A stretch of 56,836 bases of DNA from an uncultured Acetatifactor sp. Lineage in GTDB: Bacteria; Bacillota; Clostridia; Lachnospirales; Lachnospiraceae. Location: positions 1 to 56,836 of the forward strand of contig CATKYJ010000030.1 in NCBI GenBank assembly GCA_949840885.1, read 5' to 3'. The stretch's first letter is position 1; each line of letters begins with the position of its first letter. The notes beneath the pieces were generated by a model that worked only from the letters and a program-made list of their open reading frames with translations, ran no database searches and was not told the origin of the DNA. Below are positions 1 through 7,783 of this stretch, piece by piece. Made by a program: the position numbers and the translations under genes.

Positions 1-108
1 GAATTATAAATATTATTGCGATTGCTTAGTTTTATACTTATGTGGAATATATGTGTATTGCAAGACTATTAAATATTTTAATATGATTTTTTAAATGGAG
101 GGATTTAT

Positions 109-681
109 ATAGCGAAAAGAAGAAAATTTAATCAATTTGATTTATCTGATAAAAACAAAGATGGTACAGCGATTTTGATTTATGATAATCAAAATTACTA
201 TTTCGATATAGAAGACTATGACAAGATTTCTCAATTTTATTGGCGACCAAATAATAAAGGATATTTAGCACACTGGTTTGCAGTTTATGACTCGCAAGGC
301 AAAAGAAAATCAGGATATATTTATTTCCATAAACATGTCTTAAATTTAGATAAATCAAAAAGCAGAGTGGATCATATTGATAGAGATATTCATAATAATA
401 GAAAAATAAATTTAAGAGAGTGTACGCATCAAGAAAATATTTTTAATTCGTCTATTGGAAAAAATAATAAATCAGGAATAATTGGAGTGAATTTTAACGC
501 AGCAAAACATACATGGGCGGCTTCATTAATGATAAATGGAAAACATATTTTTACAAAGAATTCTATTAATAAAGACGAAGCTATTAAAAATAGATTACTT
601 GCTGAAATTAAATTTTTTGGGAAAGAATTTGCACCACAAAGACATTTATTTAAAGAATATTTACAAGAAGGAGAGTATTGA
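109..681 (+). CDS. HNH endonuclease with AP2 DNA-binding domain, probable ATA start
   Basis: Protein of 190 aa if read from ATA at 109. The HNH part is seen in the middle (VDHIDRD, then NNRKINLRE), a DH...N...N pattern typical of phage homing HNH enzymes. The C-terminal third (SGIIGVNFN ... W ... INGKHIF) matches an AP2-type DNA-binding domain. These enzymes nick or cut DNA and often spread themselves. There is no ATG: a strong GGAGGG lies at 97-102, six bases before an in-frame ATA followed by AKRRKFNQF, while the first ordinary start (TTG 175) has no ribosome site and would cut off 22 residues. Either ATA is used or an ATG was mutated. A larger relative with the same HNH-AP2 tail lies at 5040-6137. 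Confidence 0.8.
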   Translation: MAKRRKFNQFDLSDKNKDGTAILIYDNQNYYFDIEDYDKISQFYWRPNNKGYLAHWFAVYDSQGKRKSGYIYFHKHVLNLDKSKSRVDHIDRDIHNNRKINLRECTHQENIFNSSIGKNNKSGIIGVNFNAAKHTWAASLMINGKHIFTKNSINKDEAIKNRLLAEIKFFGKEFAPQRHLFKEYLQEGEY

Positions 682-971
682 TGGAAACAGAAAATATGCA
701 GGATGAAATAATAAAACAAACAGAGAGAGAATTAAAAGAGTATGACAATGTGAATCGACCAGCGCATTATGCAGACTCAAAAATTGAAGTTATAGATTAT
801 ATAGAAGATAAGAAGTTAGGATTTTGTCTTGGTAATGCAGTTAAATATATTTCTAGGGCTGGGAAAAAGAAAGATAATGGTAGAAGCGTAATTGATAAAG
901 AAATAGAGGACTTACAGAAAGCAATATGGTATATCAATAGACGGATTTATGAATTACAAGATTTAAAATAG
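681..971 (+). CDS. DUF3310 phage protein
   Basis: Protein of 96 aa. The middle carries the DUF3310 (SaV-like) signature: NRPAHYADSKIEVIDYIE followed by GNAVKYISRAGKK and a K-E-IEDLQKAIWYI helix. The family is common in phages next to nucleotide-metabolism genes; it is thought to relate to nucleotide or nucleic-acid metabolism, but no activity is established that I can state. The ATG at 681 overlaps the preceding stop by one base (TGATG) and has AGAAGGAGAG upstream, so the two genes are probably translationally coupled. Confidence 0.85.
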   Translation: METENMQDEIIKQTERELKEYDNVNRPAHYADSKIEVIDYIEDKKLGFCLGNAVKYISRAGKKKDNGRSVIDKEIEDLQKAIWYINRRIYELQDLK

Positions 972-981
972 GAGGATTTTA

Positions 982-1431
982 ATGAATAGAACAATTTACC
1001 TCGCAGGAGCCATGTCCTGTTATTTCAATACAGAACAACATGATTATCCTAAACAGTGGAGGGAAGATGTAAAGCAATATGTTGAGAAAATATACGATGA
1101 TATTACGATTGTATCGCCAACTGATTTTTATGAAATCGGCAAGGGCCATCATAACACAGAGTCTGAAGTTATGCGATTTGATCTCAGGATGGTTAGAGAA
1201 TCGGATATCGTGTTAGTTAATCTTAAAGATTTACATAATTCTCTTGGGACTTCAGATGAAATATTATATGCATTTATCAAAGGAAAACCAGTTATTGGCT
1301 TTCTGGAGGATGAAGTTGATTATGAAAATGTTCATCCTTGGAAGATTGAACAAATTGACAGGATTGAAACTGGTAAAGACGCAATGAAAAACGCGATTGA
1401 CTATATCTACAGATACTATGTAGATCGGTGA
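982..1431 (+). CDS. nucleoside 2-deoxyribosyltransferase-like protein
   Basis: Protein of 149 aa beginning IYLAGAMS, the beta-strand and glycine turn typical of the nucleoside 2-deoxyribosyltransferase/DUF4406 fold. Later segments fit the family: FDLRMVRESDIVLVNL (acidic substrate side and strand) and GTSDEILYAFIKGKPVIGF (GT-ExxxA helix). Such enzymes move or cleave deoxyribose on nucleosides or nucleotides, which suits a phage that remodels host nucleotide pools along with the nrdD, nrdG and dUTPase genes further on. AGGAGG stands 6 bases before the ATG. The precise substrate cannot be read from the sequence. Confidence 0.75.
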   Translation: MNRTIYLAGAMSCYFNTEQHDYPKQWREDVKQYVEKIYDDITIVSPTDFYEIGKGHHNTESEVMRFDLRMVRESDIVLVNLKDLHNSLGTSDEILYAFIKGKPVIGFLEDEVDYENVHPWKIEQIDRIETGKDAMKNAIDYIYRYYVDR

Positions 1432-1658
1432 AAATAGAAGAAAAGAGGTTATGCGATATAGAATTGATATCTACAGGACATAAATTGGCTAAGGAGTTGC
1501 TTATCAAGCCAGATGGCTTCATTACAGCAACGCTTGATGGGAAAGAGTATGTCATTGAAGACATACAAAGGATACCTACACATGCTAACATTGATGATAC
1601 AGTGATGCATTGGACATTGAATTTGCGTGATGGTGGAAAAGGAAATATTAAAAGGTGA
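1428..1658 (+). CDS. small phage protein of unknown function
   Basis: Protein of 76 aa that I do not recognise. It starts with GTG inside a GTGA overlap with the preceding stop, which suggests translational re-initiation. It looks like a small compact alpha/beta protein: LIKPDGFITATLDGKEYVIEDI reads as paired beta strands, and the C-terminus is basic (GGKGNIKR). No transmembrane segment or cysteine pair is visible. It lies in a run of coupled small ORFs between the deoxyribosyltransferase-like gene and the P-loop gene. Confidence 0.6.
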   Translation: MKIEEKRLCDIELISTGHKLAKELLIKPDGFITATLDGKEYVIEDIQRIPTHANIDDTVMHWTLNLRDGGKGNIKR

Positions 1659-1732
1659 AATCAACCAAAGAAGATAAGAAGGTCATGGTTGAGTTAAGCT
1701 GCAATAAGCAGACTTATATGATTATTAAGTGA
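1655..1732 (+). CDS. very small ORF, 25 aa, translationally coupled
   Basis: GTG start inside a GTGA overlap with the stop of the previous gene, repeating the coupling seen at 1428. The product (VKSTKEDKKVMVELSCNK then QTYMIIK) is a basic segment followed by a beta-like segment. Position and coupling support translation; there is no independent evidence of function. Confidence 0.35.
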   Translation: MKSTKEDKKVMVELSCNKQTYMIIK

Positions 1733-1744
1733 GGTGATATGTAG

Positions 1745-1897
1745 ATGATTGTGGGATTGCTGATTGGAGCATCTGGAGGTATTTTTATTGGTATGGTGAT
1801 TATGGCATTATGTGTAGCAAGTTCTCGTGAAAGTAGAAAAGAAGAAATGAAAAATAATACAGATGAAAGTCTTAAAAAGAAAGAGGAGGTTTTATGA
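1745..1897 (+). CDS. small membrane protein, DUF3789-like
   Basis: Protein of 50 aa, ATG at 1745 with GTGAGGTGAT just upstream. One glycine-rich membrane helix (LLIGASGGIFIGMVIMALCV) near the N-terminus is followed by a highly charged tail (SRESRKEEMK ... KKKEEVL). This layout, a G-rich helix then a Cys near the membrane end and a short polar tail, matches the small DUF3789 family common in Clostridia phages. Function is unknown. The stop (TGA 1895-1897) abuts the next ATG. Confidence 0.6.
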   Translation: MIVGLLIGASGGIFIGMVIMALCVASSRESRKEEMKNNTDESLKKKEEVL

Positions 1898-2002
1898 ATG
1901 AAGATTAATTTATTTGATGGGTGGATTGAACTTGATTTTGATTGGAAAGCAGTGATTGGTATTGGAATTATAGTTTTGGGATGTGCATTGCTTTGCATAT
2001 AG
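1898..2002 (+). CDS. 34-aa membrane microprotein
   Basis: The ATG at 1898 directly follows the stop of the previous gene and has AAAGAGGAGG 11-20 bases upstream, inside the end of that gene. The product has an N-terminal amphipathic part (FDGWIELDFDW) and one C-terminal hydrophobic helix (VIGIGIIVLGCALLC). Tiny one-helix proteins of this kind are frequent in phage early regions; no function can be assigned. Confidence 0.5.
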   Translation: MKINLFDGWIELDFDWKAVIGIGIIVLGCALLCI

Positions 2003-2020
2003 GAAGGACGCTGTATAAAC

Positions 2021-2554
2021 ATGATTGTGATAAATCTATTTGGCGAACCTGGGGCTGGTAAAAGTACGGCTGCTATGGATCTCACGGCAAGGCTAAAAAG
2101 AAAAGGAATTAATGCTGAATACGTCTCTGAGTTTGCGAAAGATAAGGTATATGAAAATAATGGTGAAGTATTCAAACATCAGGAATATTTATTTGGAAAA
2201 CAATCTTTCAAAATGGGCAGAGTAAGAGATAAAGTTCAGGTAATGGTTGTAGATTCGCCGTTAATTCTTTGTATTGTATACAACAACGATGAAACGCTTG
2301 GAGAAGATTTCAATAAGACTGTTTTGAATGTATTTGATTCATATGAAAACAGAAATTATCTGCTTACAAGAAAACATACATACGAGGATGAAGGAAGATT
2401 CCAGAACGAAGAGGAGGCATTAGAAGTTAGAGAGCGAATTATAAGTGCATTGGATAATATGAATATTCCTTATAACTTTGCTACATCTAGCGAAAGTGAT
2501 TGTGAAATAATAGCAAAGAAAATTGCAGAGGAGATAAGAGAGAATGAACAGTAA
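2021..2554 (+). CDS. P-loop nucleotide kinase-like ATPase
   Basis: Protein of 177 aa with an N-terminal Walker A motif (GEPGAGKSTAA) after a beta strand (IVINLF), and a central Walker B-like strand VQVMVVDSPL. The size and the helix-rich remainder resemble the AAA_28 group or small phage nucleoside/nucleotide kinases. A role in phosphorylating a nucleoside or nucleotide fits the neighbourhood of nrdD, nrdG and dUTPase, but the lid region does not reveal a substrate. AGGAAGG precedes the ATG. The last 11 bases overlap the next small ORF. Confidence 0.7.
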   Translation: MIVINLFGEPGAGKSTAAMDLTARLKRKGINAEYVSEFAKDKVYENNGEVFKHQEYLFGKQSFKMGRVRDKVQVMVVDSPLILCIVYNNDETLGEDFNKTVLNVFDSYENRNYLLTRKHTYEDEGRFQNEEEALEVRERIISALDNMNIPYNFATSSESDCEIIAKKIAEEIRENEQ

Positions 2555-2705
2555 GGGACATTTGTATATTAGCCTTAGTAAATCGGCTATTAGAGTTTGG
2601 GGTAGTATTGTTGCTCTTATTAAGAAGTCTGTTGTTCCACTGGCGATAGGGATTATTGTAGCTGAAGTTGGTGGAGTGTTGGAAGAATTAGTTGATAAGA
2701 GATAA
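2544..2705 (+). CDS. small phage protein, 53 aa
   Basis: Starts within the end of the P-loop gene (ATG 2544), with GGAG and AGAGAG in the overlap as ribosome site. The product begins MNSKGHLYISLSKSAIRVWG and has a moderately hydrophobic helix (VVPLAIGIIVAEVGGVLEELV). Proteins with a YISLSKS start are small phage proteins found near nrdD in my recollection; no function is known. It ends 22 bases before the nrdD start. Confidence 0.55.
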   Translation: MNSKGHLYISLSKSAIRVWGSIVALIKKSVVPLAIGIIVAEVGGVLEELVDKR

Positions 2706-2727
2706 TAGATGATGGAGGATATTGTTA

Positions 2728-4980
2728 TTGACAGTACAAAAAAGAGATGGTCGTAAGGTTCAATTTGATAAAGAGAAAATTAAAATAGCTGTATTAAAAG
2801 CTTTTATTGATGTGGATGGTGAAGAAACAACTTATGCAAAAGAAAACGCTAGAGATATTGCAAATTACATAGAATCTCTGAATAAAAGTATGACGGTTGA
2901 GGAGATTCAGGATCAAGTAGAAGAAAAACTAATGGCAAGTAATCGTAAAGATGTGGCAAGAAAATACATTATATATAGAAATAACAGAACTGCCATTAGA
3001 GAGAAAAATACTCAGCTAATGAAAGATATTTCTGAAAAGTTAAACGCAAATAACGTTCAAAATCAAAATGCAAACGTAGATGAGAAATCTTTTGGAGGAA
3101 GAGTAGGAGAAGCAAGCGACACTGTTTTAAAAAAATACGCATTAGATAATTGCATGTCAGAAATGGCAAGGAATAATCATTTGAATAATGAAATCTATAT
3201 ACATGATTTAAATAGTTATGCCGTTGGGATGCATAACTGTTTATCAATCCCATTCGATAAATTATTAGCCGAAGGGTTTAATGCAAGACAGACAGATGTA
3301 AGACCAGCACAATCGGTAAGCACAGCATTTCAATTGGTAGCAGTTATCTTCCAATTACAGTCTTTACAGCAATTTGGAGGTGTCTCAGCAACCCATCTTG
3401 ACTGGACTATGATTCCTTATGTCAGAAAAAGTTTTTATAAACATCTTAAAGATAGTCTTATGTATATGGGTAAGGCTGGTGAGTATAAAGTGTATAATGA
3501 ACATTTTAGGGAAATTAGAGAAAATTGCGATGTAGGGATTGAAAACTGTGACTGGTCAAATTATTTCACAGAAGACTTTTACATTCCACAAGAAGTATAT
3601 AGTTATGCAATAGATATGACAGAAAAAGAGGTTTATCAGGCAGTTGAAGGACTTTATCATAATTTGAACACTTTGCAAAGTAGATCAGGGAATCAATTAC
3701 CATTTACCTCGATTAACTATGGTACTTGTACAGAGCCAGAAGGAAGAATGATAACAAAGGCGTTATTAGAAGTTTCAATTAATGGAATTGGGAAATTACA
3801 TAAGACAAGTATTTTCCCATGTGGTATTTTTCAATGTATGAATGGTGTAAATAGAAAACCATCAGATCCAAATTATGATTTATTCAGATTGGCACTCAAA
3901 TCTACAGCACAGAGACTATATCCAAATTATGCAAATGTAGATTGGTCTGGTAACGATGGTTATGACAGGAACGATCCAAAAACATTTTTTAGTACGATGG
4001 GCTGCAGAACTGCAAATGGGTGTGATATTAACGGATTTGGACAACTAAAAGATGGTAGAGGAAATATTTGTCCAGTAACAATTGTTATGCCGACATTGGC
4101 AATGGAAGTAAAAGAAGCTATAAATGGAGATTGCACATATTCAGAACAAATTAAATATGTGGATATTTTTTTGCTTTTGCTTGATAAAAAAATTCATGAA
4201 GCTAAAGATATGTTGCTTGAGAGATTTGAATGGATTTGTAGCCAGTCGCCAGACTCCGCAAAATTCATGTACGAAAATGGAGTTATGGAAGGATACGATG
4301 GAAAAGATATTCGCTCAGCATTAAAACATGGAACTCTTGCTATTGGTCAGTTGGGATTAGCAGAAACACTTCAAATTCTTATTGGATGTGATCATACAAC
4401 AGATAAAGGTATGGAATTAGCAAAACAAATAGAACAGCTATTTAAAGATAGATGTGCTGAGTTTAAAGAGCAATATAAGCTGAATTTTGGAGTGTATTAT
4501 ACTCCTGCTGAAAATCTGTGTTTTACGGCTATGAAAAAGTTCCAAGAAAAATATGGTGTAATTCCTAATATATCTGATAAGAAATTCTTTACAAATTCAA
4601 TTCATGTTCCTGTGTGGATTAAAATGACACCAACAGAAAAGATTGATATTGAATCACAGCTTACTGGTTACAGTAGCGCAGGATGTATAACATATGTTGA
4701 ACTTGAGGGAAGTGTAAAGAACAATATAGATGCGATTGAAACTATCGTTGACTATGCAATGGACAAGGATATTCCTTATTTTGCAATAAACGTTCCTAAT
4801 GATATGTGCACAAATTGTGGTTACTGTGATGATATCAATAATAAGTGTCCTATGTGTGGATGTAATGAGATTCGTAGACTTCGTAGAGTTACAGGATATT
4901 TAACTGGTGATTACAAAAGTGCTTTTAATTCTGGGAAACAGCAAGAAGTAGAAATGCGAGTAAAACATCAAAAATTCTAA
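2728..4980 (+). CDS. nrdD: anaerobic (class III) ribonucleoside-triphosphate reductase
   Basis: Glycyl-radical enzyme that reduces ribonucleoside triphosphates to deoxyribonucleotides without oxygen. Read from TTG 2728 (GGAGG nine bases upstream; TTG 2722 is too close) it is 750 aa. Residues 1-95 form an ATP-cone regulatory domain (TVQKRDGRKVQF). The catalytic barrel follows (GGVSATHLDW, GCRTANGCDINGFGQ, SIHVPVWI). The C-terminus has four zinc cysteines (CTNCGYC ... CPMCGC) and the radical loop RRVTGYLTGDY, with Gly723 as the expected radical site. All key C-terminal features are present, so the enzyme looks functional. It needs the activase NrdG, encoded after the inserted HNH gene. Confidence 0.96.
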   Translation: MTVQKRDGRKVQFDKEKIKIAVLKAFIDVDGEETTYAKENARDIANYIESLNKSMTVEEIQDQVEEKLMASNRKDVARKYIIYRNNRTAIREKNTQLMKDISEKLNANNVQNQNANVDEKSFGGRVGEASDTVLKKYALDNCMSEMARNNHLNNEIYIHDLNSYAVGMHNCLSIPFDKLLAEGFNARQTDVRPAQSVSTAFQLVAVIFQLQSLQQFGGVSATHLDWTMIPYVRKSFYKHLKDSLMYMGKAGEYKVYNEHFREIRENCDVGIENCDWSNYFTEDFYIPQEVYSYAIDMTEKEVYQAVEGLYHNLNTLQSRSGNQLPFTSINYGTCTEPEGRMITKALLEVSINGIGKLHKTSIFPCGIFQCMNGVNRKPSDPNYDLFRLALKSTAQRLYPNYANVDWSGNDGYDRNDPKTFFSTMGCRTANGCDINGFGQLKDGRGNICPVTIVMPTLAMEVKEAINGDCTYSEQIKYVDIFLLLLDKKIHEAKDMLLERFEWICSQSPDSAKFMYENGVMEGYDGKDIRSALKHGTLAIGQLGLAETLQILIGCDHTTDKGMELAKQIEQLFKDRCAEFKEQYKLNFGVYYTPAENLCFTAMKKFQEKYGVIPNISDKKFFTNSIHVPVWIKMTPTEKIDIESQLTGYSSAGCITYVELEGSVKNNIDAIETIVDYAMDKDIPYFAINVPNDMCTNCGYCDDINNKCPMCGCNEIRRLRRVTGYLTGDYKSAFNSGKQQEVEMRVKHQKF

Positions 4981-4992
4981 AGTCATTTAGAG

Positions 4993-5036
4993 AATAAGTA
5001 AGTGGAGAGATCAAAAGTCTCTACTACTTACTTATT
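4993..5036 (+). other. long hairpin between nrdD and the HNH gene
   Basis: An 11-bp perfect inverted repeat (4993-5003 with 5026-5036, AATAAGTAAGT) encloses a second 5-bp stem (AGAGA/TCTCT) around the loop TCAAAAG. There is no T-run after it, so it is not a classic terminator. It lies exactly in the nrdD-HNH junction and just before the HNH ribosome site (GAGGTGAT), so it may process or protect the transcript or damp HNH translation. Confidence 0.7.
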
Positions 5037-5039
5037 GAG

Positions 5040-6137
5040 GTGATGATTATTAGAATTTTAAGTGAAGAAACAAAAAGAAAAAGAACTGAAACATTTAATA
5101 GGAAAAGAGATGAAAAAGCACAAAAGGAAATCGGTATTACATATTGGAATCTCATTGTGGAAAGTATTAACGAAGAACTAACAAAAAAATACAATTCTAA
5201 CGGAATGAGAAGAGGTGTGTACTTCAATTTTAGGTGTAAATGTGGGAAGTTAATCTCACATAGGTTATCTGATGTAAAAAATGGTCACTGTAAATCGTGT
5301 GGATGTACCAAATTTAATAATCCAAATAGAGTTGAAGATTTAACAGGTAAAAAGTTTGGTAGATTAACTGTTATAGGAAGAGATATAAAAAGAGATTTTG
5401 AACAATACAAAAATAGAAAGAATGGAGTTCACTGGTTATGCAAATGTGATTGTGGAGATTCCAAAATTCTGAGTGTTGCAGGATATCAATTAAAAAGTGG
5501 ACATACACAATCATGTGGCTGTTATGCATCTGAACAAATTGCAAAACGTAATAAAATGTATTCTACAAAACAGAATTTATTTACTGAACTGGATGATTAT
5601 AAGATTGCCATTAAGGATGAAAATGATAATCAATGTATTATTGATAAAGAAGATTATGGAATTATAAAAAATTGGTATTGGAGAAAAATAGAAAAGCGTG
5701 GAGATATCAACAAAGGATATTGGGTGACAAATGTTAAAGAAGATGACAAATACAATAAATCAGTATTAATGATTCATCAGGTAATTGCAGAAATTAAATA
5801 TGGCGAATACGATTCCAAATCAAAAGTACCAGACCATTTATCAAGAGATACGGATGACAATAGGAAATGTAATATTTACTTGAAAAGCAATCAGAACAAT
5901 TCACATAATAGAGGTTTGAGTAAAGCAAATACATCTGGTAAAACTGGTGTAAGTTATAACAAACAAAAAGGATTATGGACGGCATACATAACTGTAAACT
6001 ATAAAACAATTCATCTTGGAAATTTTTCTGATTTGAATGAAGCTATTAAAGAAAGATTGGATGCAGAGAAAAAATATGGATTTACTTGTGATGATATTGT
6101 TGCAAATTATGATTATGATGAGGTGGTAAATGAGTGA
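5040..6137 (+). CDS. free-standing HNH homing endonuclease with zinc ribbons and AP2 domain
   Basis: Protein of about 365 aa. Two Cys4 ribbons come first (CKCGK...CKSCGC; CKCDCG...SCGC), separated by LTGKKFGRLTVI, a segment seen in phage homing enzymes. An HNH-like part follows (VPDHLSRDTDDNRKCNIYL) and then a C-terminal AP2 domain (TSGKTGVSYN...W). It sits between nrdD and nrdG and its last 4 bases overlap nrdG, so it has invaded a two-gene operon. GAGGTGAT at 5037-5044 is a strong Shine-Dalgarno, which makes GTG 5040 and ATG 5043 poor starts; an ATT at 5046 or 5049 is possible. The exact N-terminus is unsettled. Confidence 0.8.
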   Translation: MMIIRILSEETKRKRTETFNRKRDEKAQKEIGITYWNLIVESINEELTKKYNSNGMRRGVYFNFRCKCGKLISHRLSDVKNGHCKSCGCTKFNNPNRVEDLTGKKFGRLTVIGRDIKRDFEQYKNRKNGVHWLCKCDCGDSKILSVAGYQLKSGHTQSCGCYASEQIAKRNKMYSTKQNLFTELDDYKIAIKDENDNQCIIDKEDYGIIKNWYWRKIEKRGDINKGYWVTNVKEDDKYNKSVLMIHQVIAEIKYGEYDSKSKVPDHLSRDTDDNRKCNIYLKSNQNNSHNRGLSKANTSGKTGVSYNKQKGLWTAYITVNYKTIHLGNFSDLNEAIKERLDAEKKYGFTCDDIVANYDYDEVVNE

Positions 6138-6715
6138 ATTATTTAAAAATTGATAAAGAAGATTTATGCAACGGAGAAGGCTTGAGAGTCGTACTATGGC
6201 TCTCGGGCTGTTCACATAAATGCAAAGGCTGTCAGAATCCTCAAACATGGGATGCTAATAGCGGTATCCTATTTGATGAATCAGCAAAAAAAGAACTGTT
6301 TAGAGAATTAGACAAGGATTATATTTCAGGTCTGACACTGACAGGGGGTGATCCGCTCTTTGAAAGCAACTTGGATGGTATGTTAGATTTAGTCGCTGAT
6401 GTAAATAAACGATACAATACTTCATCCGATGAAATCCGTCTTTCAAAACCAGAGAAATCTATCTGGCTATATACAGGATATACACTAGAAGACATAGCTG
6501 GCGGGAGGGCATATGACAAAAATGGAGCATTCTTTATGTTCGAAGATGATAGGAAGAGATATCAGATTATATCCTCGTGTGATGTACTGATTGATGGACG
6601 TTTCATAGACACACAAAGAGATATGACTTTGAAATGGCGTGGTAGTAAAAACCAAAGAGTCATCGACATTCAAAAATCTCTTCAAAAAGGAGAAGTAGTA
6701 TTATGGGAAGATTAG
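6134..6715 (+). CDS. nrdG: anaerobic ribonucleotide reductase activating protein
   Basis: Radical SAM activase of 193 aa that installs the glycyl radical on NrdD. The iron-sulfur motif CSHKCKGC (CxxxCxxC) follows LRVVLWLSG, and LTLTGGDPLFE is the GGD/E SAM-binding motif; both are in the usual place. It starts at GTG 6134, overlapping the HNH stop by 4 bases, and its ribosome site (GAGGTGG) lies inside the HNH coding end. It therefore remains expressible despite the inserted gene. The 3' end overlaps the next gene by 13 bases. Confidence 0.95.
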   Translation: MNYLKIDKEDLCNGEGLRVVLWLSGCSHKCKGCQNPQTWDANSGILFDESAKKELFRELDKDYISGLTLTGGDPLFESNLDGMLDLVADVNKRYNTSSDEIRLSKPEKSIWLYTGYTLEDIAGGRAYDKNGAFFMFEDDRKRYQIISSCDVLIDGRFIDTQRDMTLKWRGSKNQRVIDIQKSLQKGEVVLWED

Positions 6716-7020
6716 CAGAGAATAGTTACAAACTAGACGTCACAAAAGAAAAAATGAAAAAGCTGGGATTCAGATATGATAATGAAGTTGATGGTTATGT
6801 ATATAAGTTTCCAGTTTATAAATACAATAAGATCCCAGTTTTATTTTGCAAAATTGGGATGGACGAGGAAACAAATCGAATATGGTTTAACGTTTATGAT
6901 AACTATGGTTTATATATGCCATACTATAATGCTGAATATGGGAAGAATATGGTGGTACCTTTGATAGAAGAACGAATAGAAAATGAGTTTACGAAATTAG
7001 GGATAAGAAAGGTGCGTTAA
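6703..7020 (+). CDS. phage protein of unknown function
   Basis: Protein of 105 aa that I do not recognise. It begins MGRLAENSYKLDVTKEKMKKLGF and is rich in aromatic residues (YVYKFPVYKYNKIPVLFCKI; WFNVYDNYGLYMPYY), suggesting a small beta-rich fold. It overlaps nrdG by 13 bases, with AAAAAGGAG upstream of the ATG. It may be a nuclease-accessory or DNA-metabolism protein, but nothing in the sequence proves it. Confidence 0.6.
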   Translation: MGRLAENSYKLDVTKEKMKKLGFRYDNEVDGYVYKFPVYKYNKIPVLFCKIGMDEETNRIWFNVYDNYGLYMPYYNAEYGKNMVVPLIEERIENEFTKLGIRKVR

Positions 7021-7021
7021 T

Positions 7022-7204
7022 ATGGGTATGATTCTTACATCGGAATGCGTTGAGTGCGATTATAGTGTTATTGATGATAGGAATAAGGCACGAATTAAAG
7101 TAGTATGCACATTAAAGGGAAAAGAATATTTTTATGGGCAATGCATCCCATGCGACAACAAGACGAAGAGGAGAAAAAGAACCGATGAAGATAGCAGAAT
7201 TTGA
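7022..7204 (+). CDS. small zinc-ribbon-like protein
   Basis: Protein of 60 aa with two Cys-x-x-Cys pairs (CVEC near residue 9 and CIPC near residue 41), a likely four-cysteine zinc site, and a very basic tail (KTKRRKR). It starts one base after the stop of the previous gene. A nucleic-acid-binding or structural role is possible; the family is not recognised. Its end overlaps the dUTPase start by 20 bases. Confidence 0.5.
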   Translation: MGMILTSECVECDYSVIDDRNKARIKVVCTLKGKEYFYGQCIPCDNKTKRRKRTDEDSRI

Positions 7205-7682
7205 GAAAGTAAGCCTTGAACAATACACATTGGCTTTAAAAGGATTTAACGACAAAGAAAGAATCAAGAAAATATATAATTCAATAAAACTTCCGGTAAG
7301 GAAGACAAGATATAGTGCTGGCCATGATTTTCACATGCCATATAGTGTAAGTATTCGGCCAGGAGAATCAATGTGTATACCTACTGGCATCCGATGCAAG
7401 ATGATGGACAACTATGTCATGATTATATTTCCTCGAAGCAGCCTCGGGATTAAAAAGAATATGAGGATAGCAAACACGATTCCTGTAATCGACTCGGATT
7501 ATTACATGAATAGTGAAAATGAGGGACATATCTTCATATGCATCAAGAACTGCGGGGAAGAAACCCTAGAGCTAAGTGGTGGTGAGGCATTTACACAAGC
7601 AGTATTTGTGGAATATGGAGTTGCTGATAATGGGGATATCGAAACGGAGCGTAACGGTGGCATCGGAAGCACTGGAAAATAG
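7185..7682 (+). CDS. dut: dUTP diphosphatase (dUTPase)
   Basis: Hydrolyses dUTP to dUMP, keeping uracil out of DNA and feeding dTMP synthesis. All five motifs of trimeric dUTPases are readable in order: SAGHDFH (1), PRSSLGI (2), NTIPVIDSDYY (3), GGEAFTQAVF (4) and GGIGSTGK (5). The chosen ATG (7185) gives 165 aa, close to the family length; an ATG at 7134 would add a basic segment that is only the reverse-frame tail of the previous gene. GAGGAG lies 11 bases upstream. Motif 3 has the catalytic Asp. Confidence 0.92.
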   Translation: MKIAEFEKVSLEQYTLALKGFNDKERIKKIYNSIKLPVRKTRYSAGHDFHMPYSVSIRPGESMCIPTGIRCKMMDNYVMIIFPRSSLGIKKNMRIANTIPVIDSDYYMNSENEGHIFICIKNCGEETLELSGGEAFTQAVFVEYGVADNGDIETERNGGIGSTGK

Positions 7683-7783
7683 ATGAAAGAGCATCACATT
7701 ATAGAAGAAACGCTACATATATAAAAAGAAAGGAGCTGGAGCCGTGCGCACAAAAGGATATCCTGGCTACTTTTGGTGCAATT

